From Petrolisthes cinctipes (Eukaryota; Arthropoda; Malacostraca; Decapoda; Porcellanidae), in assembly GCA_033782935.1 (NCBI GenBank), contig JAWQEG010000375.1:124001-188000 (forward strand): DNA of 64,000 nt, in the 5' to 3' direction. The translations under genes were made by a program, and so were the position numbers. This document shows, piece after piece, positions 44,112 to 57,105 of this stretch (its first letter is position 1; the number at the start of each line of letters is the position of its first letter). Under the pieces are notes generated by a model that was not told the origin of the DNA, searched no databases, and saw only the letters and a list, made by a program, of their open reading frames with translations.

Positions 44112-44242
44112 TTTGTCTAGAAGTTTAGATAGGACACTTGCTGATGCTCAGGCCACTTGTGAGTTAAAACTAAGTGGAAGGAAATTAAAGGAATATCCAA
44201 AAGGTGCTGCGAAATACAACTTAAGCGATACAGTAGTTGCAG
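44068..44242 (+). CDS. Lrch: LRCH-family protein, first coding exon (58 codons plus 1 nt)
   Basis: MAGVGGPHSASSPCNLSRSL, DRTLADAQATCELKLSGRKL, KEYPKGAAKYNLSDTVVA and the first base of the next codon, then CAG|GTAAGT, a consensus donor at 44243. The pattern (Arg/Leu-rich helix, then L-x-L-S-x-R-x-L-K-x-x-P-x-x-A-x-x-Y-x-L-S-D) is the N-terminal cap before the leucine-rich repeats of LRCH proteins. Family members continue ADLSRNRF, and the dangling G (phase 1) fits the Asp codon. ATG context AAAATGG is strong, and an in-frame TGA lies three codons upstream, fixing the start. LRCH proteins carry LRRs and a C-terminal calponin-homology domain and act at the cell cortex with DOCK or moesin partners (family knowledge). 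The remaining exons are outside the window or unrecognised. Confidence 0.9.
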
Positions 44243-45649
44243 GTAAGTTCAAAAACTTTAGTTGCCGCACAAAGTACAACAACCAATTTGAACAAGGTAC
44301 CGCTTATGTATTATTATATATATTTAACTGAGGAACTATATACTGTATAGGCATCCCCTCGAAGAGAAATGTCTCTTAGAGCGTTAAAATACTTAATTTG
44401 TATTGTGTATCTTAGTCATTGGTAATAAATATAATTTCTACATTTGTTTTGATAAAGAACGGGTACTAGTTTCTGTATCATTGAATTGAAGGTTTGTTTT
44501 GATAGAAGTATTTGAGGGTCTGGATCATATGATTGTGATTGAGCGAAATGACCACATAAACTCAGTACTATAAATGTCACACTGTCACTAAATAATGTTT
44601 GGAGGGTAAATTAATAAGCAAAGATTACATACAGCTTATCGGTATACAATATATTTATGCTATTGATATTCCAAAGTTTATATTAATTTGTCAGGGTAGA
44701 GTAGGTATGTAATGAACTTTGTATACCGGTATTATTTGTTACGTGTTTCTTTTCGAGTTGACCATCGTACAGTCAAGTTCCCTGAAACTTTCTCAACATT
44801 ATTGTAGCCGAATTAACTAACAGTTATGGACGTCATAATATTATGTACAGTAAGTAAGTGTCACCATAATTGTCAAAGGAACAATAACAACACAACGTGC
44901 ATAATTGTTAAAGAGGGGTTCCATGTTTATCAGAACCATCAATACTAGTTAGGCCAGTCATGATATAAGGTAATATTGCGACGACATTTTGATTTCCACA
45001 GTATATAAATATTTCAAAATAAGGAAGTCGAGGATTATAGGCAAGAAGCCGGGCCTTAACGTCATCAGTCGTGGAATAAAATGAGTGAGAATTGTCTACA
45101 ATCCGGTCCAATAGCCCATATAGGCTATTGGTCAAGATGAAACATTTTGAAAACTTATTCGGCTATATATTAATGATGATAAAAATGGTGCTTGCAATAA
45201 TAGCATGGTTTAGATATAATTTGTATTTAACTAATTATTATTATTGTTTTCATTATTATATATTATTTATGTTTATTATTTGGATACTCATATTGTTACT
45301 AATAGGCTTTGTAGCCATTATGATAGGAAAGCAGTACCAGTAGATAATATTGGCAAATTCAAGATTGATTTTTGGTAGCTTAGCGTAGGCTGCAGCCAGC
45401 CAGAATAATCCCCGTCTAGGCCTATAGGCTACATGCTCATTTTGAAAGTACTGTAGTTTTGGTAGTTGTACAATTCTTATGATAATTGAGAACCTGGTTG
45501 TAATCCACAAGAAGCTGCTGCCAAACTTTGACAGATGAATCCAATCCAGCTTACTAGACTACTAGAGGGATGCTGTCACATGTTGTTTACCTTATTCAAC
45601 CCCATTTATATCTAAATTTGCCAACAACAGTAAGCTGTACCATCACAGT

Positions 45650-46290
45650 ATGCAAGACATTGATTTATCATTATTATTTTGTCAAAGAGGGGTGGGTTGT
45701 GAAGAAAGCAAAGAAGGCAGAGGTGTATTGAAGTGGGAGCCCACTGATATAGTTGCAAATATAATGCAGAAATTATTGGCGTATATAATGCAGAACTTAT
45801 TGGCCTTACTAATATGTATGTATCTGGTATACAGTAGAGGAAGTAGCTGGCGGTCGGAAAGGCTAAATAAAATAAGCAGGGTGGTGGAAAGAGATATAGG
45901 CTACGTGTTTATGTCCAAGGAATGTGGAGAAGCAAGAAGGGAGAGATGATCAGCGATGATGTTAAAAATAGTAAGGCAGGACTGAAGATGATAAGCAAAA
46001 GGAAATGGAAAGGACTGATGATATGGGGTGGGAGGGGAGGGGGTAGCCTTGGGACGGGAAGGGCTTGGTGGGGGCGGAGGAGAGAGATTGGGTGGGGAGT
46101 GTGAGTATCCTAAGGGAGGGAAAGGGGGAGGGAGGTGCTGATGTGTAGCGTGGATTCCTGTGGCTGGGTGGGGTAAGGTTAGGGCAACAGGGAAAGCTTG
46201 GCATGAGAGAAGGGAGGGAGGGAGGCAGATGAAATGGGGAAAAAATGGTGATGATTGAGTAGGTACTGGTTTGAACAATTTCTTTGTCTT
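45650..46290. other. Purine-rich stretch, no gene
   Basis: G/A-rich + strand (GGGAGGG, GGGGTGGG) giving Pro/Ser-rich minus-strand frames by composition. Confidence 0.5.
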
Positions 46291-48182
46291 GGAGGGATGA
46301 TGGGGCAGACTGTATCAGATAATGGATATTTTGCGTGAGGGATATGGTGTCAATGTGAGGAAACAGTGATAACGTCGCCTATAGTTCTTAGCAACGAAGA
46401 AAATTAGTTAGATGATATTAAGGGAGGTAAAAGAAGAATATTATCATATAATTATTAAGCACGACATAATGCGCAGTTAAGTGATTATAAGTTACAGATA
46501 AGAACCTAGGCCTAGTTGTATAAAAATATTTGGTGCAATCTGTCCTGGATTGCATAACATTGACCGAAAAAAATCCAAGAAATTTCGCGAGGTAAAAAAA
46601 TGAAAATGAGTAGGCTACCCAGTATAGTGTTGTCTCTGGTCACTACTCACTTGTAAGCTCTCCCCCCTGCTTCCTCACTTCCTGGGTCACCTACACACCT
46701 GGCTTCACTCCACACCTGCCGCACCCTACTGTATACTGCCCCCACTCTACTCACTCACTCGAGATTACTATAACACATGGTCACACGTACCCATACCTCT
46801 TTCACCTTAACTCAGCTTCAGTTCACATCTGCTGCAATCATTACCGTACCAACCCCCGACACAGTCAAAGTATATACCGTATAGAACTCAACACCTTAAC
46901 TCTTGCTCATCCGTCCACACACCACACATCTGGCTTAACTCCACGTCTGCTTCTGTTACATCCACACTTCATCCACAACCATCCATCCACTAATACCTCA
47001 GGCACATATTGTAGTATTGTACCCATAGGAAGAAGTAGCAAGGAGTGTTGACGAGCGTCTTTCCGTTCATGACTACAGAATTTTACATCTTGCCATCACG
47101 ATGATTGTGGGAGGAGGTGAGCTGATCTGGGGCGTGGTGGTGGTGTGGAGGCTTGGGAGGGACATATAAGGAAGTTGGGTGAGGTACAGCTGGTCTTCTA
47201 CTGCCTCTCATGCACAGAACACACACACCGTACAATTTCTATGTAGTGAAACATAAAGGCGTACATGCACATGTACCTTTCTTGTTACCGAAGGTGAATA
47301 TTTAACGTCAGGAAGTCTGGGCTCGATCCCCGCCATCATTCTGACAGGTCGAAAAACAATCCTACAATGGTAACTAAGTGTAATGAATTCGTTTGAATCT
47401 GGAGGTGGTTGAGGAATGTGGTGGTTACCTTTGAGTAATACCTATTGTGAGCATTGTGGAGTATTGTTTGGTAACTTAGGGAGAGAGAGGTGCGAGTAAT
47501 GATGGAGGTGTGGATGTGCAGAGGTCAGACATTGAGGGGGCGAGGGAGAGGGCCGTGAGGGTAGGATGAATTTCAATGCCAGGAGAGACAAGAAAAGGCC
47601 TATCTTCACACGCCAGTCATGGGAACTTAATCTTTCTTCGGCCTCCCTCCATGCCATCGTCTAGAGTTTCCTACCGTTGCTCTGCCTCTCTTAAAATAGT
47701 TCTATTCCTTTCCATCGCCGTTTTACTTTCTCATTTCTCTGGTTTCTGTCAACTTTGTACCGTATGTCTTCCAGGCATTTTTTGTATTTTATTTTCTGGT
47801 CTCTTCCCTTAATTTTTAACTAGCCTACCTGAATTTAATACATTGTTTTCTGCTTACAACGCCAATCCTGGGTCCTACTCTAAAATGTATAGCTTCTTGC
47901 CTCCCATCCTGTTTTTCTGTTCGTTTTCACATCGTCCACTACATAAAGCCTGCAGTATACCACATTACCCTCCTCTTAGCTACCGTACTGTATCTCTACA
48001 TAAAACTTAGCTGGTACGCCACATGGCTACTTACCAACACTTTAAATCGCTTTGATATATAAATTATAATACATGCGCTGACCATCACACCCAAAGTACA
48101 GTGCATGCCGTACATTTCCATGGAATAGGCTCCTAGCAGTATTGTACTTTCTCACCCACACACTCGTCTTCCCCACGTTGGC

Positions 48183-48340
48183 TACAACCACGGTTAATAA
48201 TCTTTCATCAGATTAATGAAACTGAACCACTTGACTGAATCTTATGAACCAATATTACAGAGACCAGCAGTGATAAGCATACATCATTTTTCCAAGCCGT
48301 TTCATTCGAAGTTGATGCATGACTTTTGACCGTGACTGTA
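48183..48340. mobile_element. MITE family D, copy 1 (158 bp)
   Basis: CTTATGAACCAATATTACAG, AGACCAGCAG and the right end TTTTGACCGTGACTGTA match the copy at 57754. The left end TACAACCACGGTTAATAAT is a degraded version of TACAGTCATGGTCAAAAGT. Length equals the other copy within 1 bp. Confidence 0.75.
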
Positions 48341-48473
48341 CATAAGCACATGTTAACTGGGCCACTGCCTGCTTGCTTGGTGGGTGGGAAGGTAGGTAAG
48401 TGGGCGTGACACCCAAGCAGGAGGTTTCAGGTGACAATCTCGAGGGTCCTGTCTGCCAGACGTCCACGCACAC

Positions 48474-48476
<3 letters not shown>

Positions 48477-48526
<50 letters not shown>
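48477..48526 (+). repeat. (CT)n microsatellite
   Basis: 25 uninterrupted CT units. Confidence 0.97.
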
Positions 48527-48529
<3 letters not shown>

Positions 48530-48991
48530 CAGATATATTTTCATGGATGGTAGTTGTCATTCATTCATTCGTTCTCACGTTCTTTCATTCCAGTGATTGT
48601 TTGCTCACAGCACGTGCGTTCATTCTGACTGTATACTTTGCTTTCGATCCTTCACCCTTGTCACTGGGAAAGTGCCATGGAGTTCTTCATGATTTCTATT
48701 CTGTAAATGACGGGTTCCCCACTGACAAAGATTGCCGAATACTAAAATGTCCTATACCTATAAGTGTATTTAATAAGATTTAATCACTTGTGGACCTTCA
48801 AGGGATTTAACATTTGAAGCACAAATATAATTAGACGCAACATTACCTAGGCCCTATTCGTCAGCCGAGCCTGGGTGTGGTGAGTAGACCGGTATGTTGT
48901 TTCCATACATAACTGTTAGCCTATCCGTAATTAGGGTGTCAAGTGATGAAGTACTACTAACTTGGATCGTCTTACTGTCAGAATGGTACTG

Positions 48992-48993
<2 letters not shown>

Positions 48994-49051
<58 letters not shown>
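48994..49051 (+). repeat. (AC)n microsatellite
   Basis: About 29 AC units, then ATACACAAACACAC. Confidence 0.97.
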
Positions 49052-49057
<6 letters not shown>

Positions 49058-49916
49058 AAACACACACTGGTATATATAGCAAGGAATTCTTACGTATGCC
49101 CTTACCTATGTGTGTTCCTTGCTCGGTGTGTATATCCAAGCCTGTCATATTTATCTTGCACCTTACATCTGTTGAAACTTGGGCCCTCCTCTCTCTCTCC
49201 TTTCTCTCGTCTCTTTGTCTCTCTTTCTTTGGTGTTTTAGTGTCCCTATCCTGCCCATAAGGTACCGTACCATATCTAGCATCTCAGCCTCCCCATTTTT
49301 TCATGTTTCTCCTTCCCACTTAAACAGCATCTTCCCTCCACATTTATCCTCAAGTCTTCCCCAGAAACTCTCTTCCCGACCTGTACCTCAAACGTTATAG
49401 CCTAGGCTACCCGTTCATCCACACTCCTATAGCTGCTCTCCCCTCGCCACAACCACACATACACCCCAGCTGGCTTGTCATGTGGCCGACCAGTCAACTG
49501 TGACGGCCAGGGTGACAGCAGGCAGGAGACAACTTGTGGCATAATAAGTAGGGAAGTACGTGTAGTCTAGGTAGGTCGATAGATGTATACTGACTGGAGG
49601 TAAAATAGACAGATCGATCCATATACAGTATAGTGATTGGTGTTTTGGTATCAAGGCTGAGAGGTGTACTGTATAGGCAGATTAACAAGTAGCCTAGTTG
49701 ATGTAGGTATATATATGCTGCAGTAGTATTAAAAATGCTGAGAGGAAGAAGACAGCCGTGGAGGTGATATATACAGAGAGATAGAGAGGATGCAGTTGGG
49801 ATGGGTGAACTTGAGATGAGAAAAAAAACGTGGTGATTCACCGAATGTGCAGGGGGTAGAGGGACTTATAGTGTGAGGGAAAAGAATGAGGATGGGGAGG
49901 GTTAGAGAGTGTGTGT

Positions 49917-49928
49917 GGGGGGGGGGGG
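49917..49928 (+). repeat. Poly-G run (12)
   Basis: G12 after GTGTGTGTG; a candidate quadruplex-forming site. Confidence 0.9.
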
Positions 49929-50098
49929 AGTGAGTACCAACCAGTGTTGTAATTATCATGGTGTCCTGCTGACTCATTGGCCATGTTCTGTCCCCTCTCT
50001 CTCTCCCTTCTTGTTCCACCTCTATCACACACCTTCCCTCCCTCGCTCATACACCCCTCTCTTTTTTAAATGCTCTCCCACCTTCCTATTTTGCTTCC

Positions 50099-50100
<2 letters not shown>

Positions 50101-50154
<54 letters not shown>

Positions 50155-50269
50155 CGATTCTGTTTTCTTCCTTCCACCTTTTATCTTTAACTTCTCACTC
50201 ATTTCACCGTTATTTCCTCATCTTTCCTTTCGCCAGTTTTATCTTCTTGTCCTTCACTTCCCCGATCGT

Positions 50270-50304
<35 letters not shown>
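50101..50304 (+). repeat. Two (CT)n microsatellites
   Basis: (CT)25 at 50101-50151 and (CT)15 at 50274-50304, in a pyrimidine-rich strand. Confidence 0.97.
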
Positions 50305-50306
<2 letters not shown>

Positions 50307-53184
50307 GTTTTGTGCCATCCCTTCATCGCTCTCCCTATTCCTACACTCACACAGGGCTGAGTTGGCTGGCTGTGCACTTCCCCTCCTCCTCTCCCAATGC
50401 CTCACACACTGACCGCATCTGTCACATATCTCGTCCCCCTCATAGTTATATTTACCTACTGAGAGTTAAATGTTATACGGGTTAGGCTAGTCTTGTATTC
50501 CTGTACTTATACTATAGATATAATCCTCAGCTAGTCGTCAATTTCATCATATCCATCGTCCTGTTCATTCCAAGCTCGCTCCATAATCATAATAATTCTA
50601 AATACTCCCAGGTTTACGACACTTTGTTTTTCTATTGTACTGTGAAATATGCAACGATTTCTTTCCCTTCAACCAGACGACTATACCATATCATGAAGAC
50701 CTTATTATTAAACAAAGACCCTGTGTTATTTTCACTACTGTGTGTGTGTGTGTCCTTGGGGAGGGAGTCACGTTGGGTTAGGGAGGGGACGGCAAGGGTG
50801 GGTTGACGTCATTTTCACAACTCCTCCCTCCCTCCATACCCTGCCACTGCACCTACCAAGTCCTCCCATCCCGACCCTGGCCTCCCACTTGGCACCCCGC
50901 TTGAGGCTTGAACAAATACTCTCCCATCCATCTCTTTCCCCGTTTTATCTCGTATATCTTTCTCTTCTCTTTCCCCATTATTCTATTCTTAGCGTGTGCG
51001 ATATACATTATACTCTCATTCATGCGTTTCCGACTTTTCCATTTCTATTCATTCTCTTCCTTCAGTCGAAACGTGAGGCGAAAACACGAAACCAAGGAGA
51101 AACAGAACCATTGATGCGCGCGTGTGTGTAAAAACAATTATGTAGGCTAGTTGTAGCGTTTTGCAGGCGAAGCACTCTGGTGTTGTTTTCTTCTGTCGTT
51201 GTCGTTGAGGAGGGAAATATTTACATCCGTCTCCACCCCAAGCCTTGTCCAATGTAAGTTATTAGCAACAAGCTCGGAACTTCCATGTAACATTCCACTC
51301 TGGAATATATTACTATTGTACGAGTAAGAACGAGACCGGTATTAGTAAGAAAAAAGAAAAAAATATCTCACGACACTGCTGTCATTTGGCAACATAGCTG
51401 TCCCTGGATTGTGTAGGCTACAAACTTCATTAGAAATCACAATGCGTTTTAACAGCATCCCAAATACCTTCTGGCATCATACCTTGTATTGGTTACAATA
51501 AATTTTAAGTGACAGCTCAGGATCAATAACTAAATATTCATCGACGTTAACATAAATAAGCCATGGGTATGCAGGATGCACATCATCATTCCAAAATATG
51601 TAGCTATCCAAACCTATCTGCAGAGAGTGAGGTGAAGGGAGTTGGATGTTATGGGAGGGGAGAAGGGGGGAGGGATTGTTGGCCTCGCAGCGAAATCTGT
51701 GTCGCCATTTAACAGCCAAAGAAACCACAAGGTTATCGGTGGACTGTTGAATTAGTCCAGGTCTTGCATCATGATGAAAGCGAGGCATAACGGCGGTTTC
51801 TTTACGGCTTCACTTTCTTGTTGTGCAAAATTGCTAGATATTTATTGTTTGGGAAAGGTTGCGATGATTGTATTTTTTTTTAAGGTGATCTTTTTACACA
51901 AGAGAGTGGCAAGAGGGAGTGACATCGTGAGTAATGGATTAAGAGGAATGGAGGGATGGGTATATAGGCTATATATGATAGCAGGAAGGGAGAGTGAATT
52001 AAACCTTGTAATGGATGGATGAGTCACAAATACAACCACATTCCTTCTTCACACTCACTTTCACTGCACAACAACAGAACAGTGCACTTTTTTTTGGCAG
52101 TAGGCTATGTGGAATGTTTTCAGTTTGGTAGTTATATATTTGCTGAACTGCATTGAAGTCGAACGATGTAGACTAAGGGAAGGGAAAGCTTATGAGGGAG
52201 AAGGTGAAGAGAGAATAGCCTAATGGAGGAAGCTCAGAAGATATTAATACAAGCTATGTAGACGCAAAGTAGGCGTCTATCATAACGTATTGCGTTCCGA
52301 TGATTTAGTCAGCTGGTGTTAGTACTTTACGGTATGTATTTGCTAAGCCTATATAATATCCTTTCTGTTCTCGGTCGTGTTTATCAATGGAAACCTTTCA
52401 GATATCGGTATCTTTGTTCGTGAATGACTACATGTACTGTTACTCGACGATTAGATTAAAAAAAAACGACTGGGGGAGTGGCTACGGAGGGTGTTGTTCA
52501 ATAGTCACTGTTCGTTTACCTCGCAAATTGACCCCTTGTTAGGTGGGTTTTTACAGCCCTCTCCTTGTTAGCGGGCGAGACTGACATAAGGAGAGGGGGA
52601 GGGATCCAAAAAATTGTAAAAAAAACTTAGGGAATGCTTGTTTTTTAAGTTTTTATGTACGGTATATTCTCTCCTCGCTTTGCTGTTATTTTATAATATT
52701 TTCATTAACTTTCTTTACTCTCCATTCTCATTTTGTTCAACATTTCTATCTATCCTTTCCTACCCTTACATTTTGTAGTCTTCCCTTCCCATCCTTTCCT
52801 CTCTCATGCTTCTCCCTTCCCTTACCTCACCTCTTACCCATTCTCCTCATGCAGCCCGCCTCCACTCCCTCTGTCCCCAAGTCGTGGAATGTTAGTAGGC
52901 TAGTTATTCCAGTAAAGAGCGTGAGTGAGTGAGTCGGGTTGGGTTGGGTAAGTGTTGTTTGTGGGTCGTGATGTCGAAAGGTGTGATATTATGATGGTGG
53001 TTATCGTACTCTTGGGGATGGATGGTAGCCTATTTGTGATGGTTGTAGTAGTAGTGCCCTTTGTGGTGGTGGTTATGGTGATGCTGGTATTGTTTTGTGT
53101 CACGGGTTGTAATAGAAGTGGTGATGGGTAGTGGTGCAAGTGTTGATGGGGGTGATGACTGATGTTCTTGTGGTGACTGTCATG

Positions 53185-53545
53185 TTTAGGATAGTGATGC
53201 AAGTGTTAATGGTGGTGAAAGCTGTGATGTTTAGGATAGTGATGCAAGTGTTGGTGGTGGTGAAAGCTGTGATGTTTAGGATAGTGATGCAAGTGTTAGT
53301 GGTGGTGAAAGCTGTGATGTTTAGGATAGTGATGCAAGTGTTGGTGGTGGTGAAAGCTGTGATGTTTAGGATAGTGATGCAAGTGTTAGTGGTGGTGAAA
53401 GCTGTGATGTTTAGGATAGTGATGCAAGTGTTAGTGGTGGTGAAAGCTGTGATGTTTAGGATAGTGATGCAAGTGTTAGTGGTGGTGAAAGCTGTGATGT
53501 TTAGGATAGTGATGCAAGTGTTGGTGGTGGTGATAGTGGTGGTGA
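53185..53545 (+). repeat. 45-bp minisatellite, about eight copies
   Basis: Unit GTGATGCAAGTGTTAGTGGT, GGTGAAAGCTGTGATGTTTA, GGATA. Copies differ mainly at TTAGTG/TTGGTG. As 45 is a multiple of three, one frame stays open and reads MQVLVVVKAVMFRIV repeatedly; there is no start context, splice site or flanking coding sequence to support a protein. Confidence 0.95.
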
Positions 53546-54238
53546 GCTTCAGGCTGTGATGTTTAGGGTGTTAATACATGTGTTGGTGGTGGCGGTGGAC
53601 GTGCTGGGTTGGTAATGAAGAAGCCTTACTAGAGGATTAGCCTAGTGGCGTAATGAATCATGCTGCAGTGGTTGGTGGTATTGGAGCAGATGGGGTTAGT
53701 TAGTGATGGTGGTGGTGGCTTTGGTGATCTTGGGGACGTAATAGGTACTGGATGCTACTTTGATGTTGGTGATGCTAATGTTAGCGTGGGGAGAAGGCGA
53801 TAGCGTAGCCTACTCTATGTTTAAAACAGAATAATCCTCAGTTTAATATTTACTGTAGCTTTATAACTTATACTATAAAATGTCTAACCACTTCAACACT
53901 AATGGCGGTAACAATTTACTCCTTGACTGTAGTAGGATTATATCGATAAACGACCAGGCAGAGTGGCCTACCTTGCATACAGCAGTGCATACGGTACTAC
54001 ACATTAGACTAATGCTCGTTGTTGATCACATTGAAGAACCTCATTCCTTATATAGTGAGACCCCGTTACAAACAATGTAGGAAAAAACACAAGTAGCCTA
54101 AGCGCAAACACAAACTTGATCTCCAACTACGGTAGTCAATTAGTCTAACATGTAAATAATTGGTTTAACTAGTAGCCTACCGTAGCTGTTGGCAGAAATT
54201 AATTGGACCTTTGGTGATTGACTTCCAGTTAAGTGTGA

Positions 54239-54242
<4 letters not shown>

Positions 54243-54273
<31 letters not shown>

Positions 54274-54360
54274 AAGGGGTAAGGTAATGGTGTTGACGTT
54301 GGGACGGGTTTGTGTAGACTCAGCTCTCACAGCACCATACCACATTTTTTTTTTTTTTTT
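54243..54360 (+). repeat. (GT)n microsatellite and poly-T
   Basis: (GT)14 at 54243-54270 and T16 at 54345-54360. Confidence 0.95.
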
Positions 54361-55024
54361 GCCCATACTCTCACCTCTTCACACACACACACATGCCTCT
54401 TGGTCGTTAAGTCACACCTACACATTTCAGCGTAGCTACACTTTATGCACACATCGACTCATTTCTACTGCCTATTTTACAGTAATCTAAACAGATACAA
54501 TGTGCACAAGTGTACCTTCATTCATGGAACCAATATTTTACTGTAGAGTGATAATTTGAGGACGTGAAGAGAGAGTACAGTACCTTGAGTTCATACTGCA
54601 TAATAATAAACCAAAGGCAATTCTAGTCATGACTAAAGTATAAGTATGATCGAAGGAGCAGAGTTGAGGAAGAAGGGAGAGGAAGAATGGAGGGAAGAAG
54701 AGAATGTGAGACAGGACAGAGGGAGGAAGAAGTTGTAGAGGGAGGCAGGAAGAAGGGGTTGGGTTAGCTCAAGCAGGAAGGGGAAGAAGGATAAAGTGAG
54801 GATGAGAGAGTGAAAGGGAGAAACAATTGTCTAGTGGTGGGAAAGGAAGGTAGAAAGAGGGAGGGTGAACAGGCAGTCAAGGTGTGGAAAAGAAATGTGG
54901 GGAATTTCATATATACAGGTACTATAAGTTATATGTATGGTATGTATGTGTTTCTTTGGATTTATTAGATTATCTGTATGTGTAAGGTATATATTTTATA
55001 CGGTGATAAAGAAGTAAATAAAGA

Positions 55025-55395
55025 ACGGAAAAAATATATTGGTAGAGAATAAACAGAGAGAATATAAGGAAGGAAAAATGTATAGATAGAAAGGAAAAGA
55101 GAAAGAAGGGAAGGAAGGAACTGAATGAGAAAAATAAATATAAGTAGAGGAGAAGAAAGGAAGAGAGAATAAAAGGAAGGAAAAATGTATAGATAGAAAG
55201 GAAAAGAGAAAGAAGGAACTGAGAAAAGATTATATAAGTAGAGAAGAAGAAAGGAAGAGAGAATAAAAGGAAGGAAAAATGCATATATAGAAAGGAAAAG
55301 AGAAAGAAGGGAAGGAAGGAAGGAAGGAACTGAATGAGAAAAGTATATATAAGTAGAGGAGAAGAAAGGAAAAGAGAATGAAGGAAGGGAGGGAG
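55025..55395 (+). repeat. Purine-rich tandem repeat, unit about 95-110 bp, three copies
   Basis: GGAAGGAAAAATGTATAGAT, AGAAAGGAAAAGAGAAAGAA and AAGTAGAGGAGAAGAAAGGA recur at about 55069, 55175 and 55270. The third copy is extended by (GGAA)n. Confidence 0.85.
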
Positions 55396-55819
55396 GGAGG
55401 AATCACACTAGTAGCATGAGTTAAAAAAAGTGCAAGAGCTGTGCCAGAGTAGAGGTGAGGACGCGGGTGCTGACCTAATATTTACAGTCTATAATACGGG
55501 TAGGTAGGTAGGTGCCCCCTTTCATTAGCGTACACACACACACACATACACACACAGATTTGTTTTTCAGTACATCCGTGGCTGGAGGGGGAAGTATAAG
55601 GGAGGGGATGAGAGTGAGGGAGTAACGAAGGAAAAGAGTTGAACAATACAGGAATGTAAGAGAGTAGGCTAGAGGAATTTACTAGTGAGTGGAGGGAGTG
55701 CAGACAGGCAAGAGGGAGTATTAGGCTATACGAAATCGAGGAGTAATTATTAAGAGTTGGAGTAAAGCAAGGGAAGTTTAGACAGGCTGAGTGGAGAGAG
55801 AGTGAGTGTGAGTGTGTGT

Positions 55820-55839
55820 ATGTGTGTGTGTGTGTGTGT
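55820..55839 (+). repeat. (TG)n microsatellite
   Basis: Short (TG)10 run within a purine-rich strand containing tandem-like GAGGGATGTGACTGAGGG phrases (55970-56240). Confidence 0.85.
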
Positions 55840-56307
55840 TAGGAAGAGGAAGGAAGAGTCTCCAAGCGTGATAAAAGCAGGGGAGGTGTGCAAGGTGAGG
55901 CAGACGAGGCGTGACACACGGAGGGGAGATATGGCAAGGGAAGAAGTGTGAGAGACAGTTAGGGGATTTGGTGGAGGGATGTGACTGAGGGGATGGGTGG
56001 GGAGGGGGGAAGAAGTGTGTGGGAATTTGATAGAGGAGGAGGAGGAGGAAGAGGGATGTGACTGAGGGATTGGGTGGAGAGGGAAGAAGTGTGAGAGACT
56101 GGGGGGATTTGATAAGGAGGAGGAGGAGGATGGAGGGATGGATAGAGAGGGAAGTGTGAGAGATGGGATTTGATAGAGGGATGTGACTGAGGGAATGGGT
56201 GGGGAGGGAAAAAAGTGTGAGACAGTGTGGGAATTCGATAGAGGATGGATGTGAGAGGTATTGAGGATGCTAGGCTACGGATAAGGGACAGTACACTAGG
56301 CTATTCA

Positions 56308-56380
56308 AGAGGGAGAATCTCTAACTCGTTGGTATATTGGAGTGCCATCGATTATACCAAGAAACAGATCCTTTATTACT
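56308..56380. mobile_element. MITE family B fragment
   Basis: GGGAGAATCTCTAACTCGTT, GGTATATTGGAGTGCCATCG and TACCAAGAAACAGATCCTTT follow the left half of family B. The right half is missing. Confidence 0.55.
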
Positions 56381-56478
56381 TAGCGTACATGACGGGTGTG
56401 TGCGTAGTTTCTCGCATCATTTTTGACAAGTTCAAGTAACAAGAATGTATCATGTACCGTATTCATAGAACATAATGT

Positions 56479-56481
<3 letters not shown>

Positions 56482-56567
<86 letters not shown>
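56482..56567 (+). repeat. (CT)n microsatellite, 86 bp
   Basis: About 43 uninterrupted CT units. Confidence 0.97.
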
Positions 56568-56572
<5 letters not shown>

Positions 56573-57021
56573 GCCGCTTTCTGAATTATTCTCTTTCATT
56601 CCACCATTCTCCATTCACCCTCCGATGTGTCCCCTTTACACACACACACACACACAGAATGAGAGAAAGAAAGAAAGAAAGAAAGAAAAACAATCTTCAA
56701 CCCACCCCAACTCACCCCCTCCACAGTAACTCCAAACACACACACATCACTTCCCCTACATATACACACCTCCCACACATGGAGTAAACCCGAGTGATAA
56801 AAACCTGTCCCAAAGCAGCTGAGTCCACCACCCCGAGAGAACTGCTGATGCCAAGATGAATAAACGCCGGGATCAACCTGATTTGGGTGTGGGGTACTAG
56901 TTAGTTAGTAGAGGTGAACCGACAACTTGTAAGATGACTTACTCTTGTTTTATTATACACTGGTTGTGATGATGGTGACAGAACACGACACAAAAACCAC
57001 ACCCCCAATATGATAAACACG

Positions 57022-57026
<5 letters not shown>

Positions 57027-57079
<53 letters not shown>

Positions 57080-57105
57080 GTGAGTGAGTGAGTGAGTGAG
57101 TGAGT
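57027..57105 (+). repeat. Compound (AG)n(TGAG)n microsatellite
   Basis: (AG)25 then about seven TGAG units. Confidence 0.95.

Noticed and set aside
45092..45343. 83-codon frame predicting two hydrophobic segments
   Set aside because: AT-rich intronic DNA readily gives Ile/Leu/Tyr-rich frames; no other support.
47318..47337. GGGCTCGATCCCCGCC, similar to a tRNA T-arm / B box
   Set aside because: No matching A box, acceptor stem or anticodon arm upstream at tRNA spacing.
51477..51788. 103-codon minus-strand frame with mixed residues, considered as a transposase fragment
   Set aside because: No DDE/D-type motif or other transposase signature could be recognised.
53131..53559. 142-codon repeat protein (MQVLVVVKAVMFRIV units)
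   Set aside because: By-product of a 45-bp minisatellite; no start context, flanking exon or domain.
54970..55284. Minus-strand Phe/Leu/Ser-rich 104-codon frame looking like a multi-pass membrane protein
   Set aside because: It is the pyrimidine complement of a GAAGGAAAA tandem repeat.
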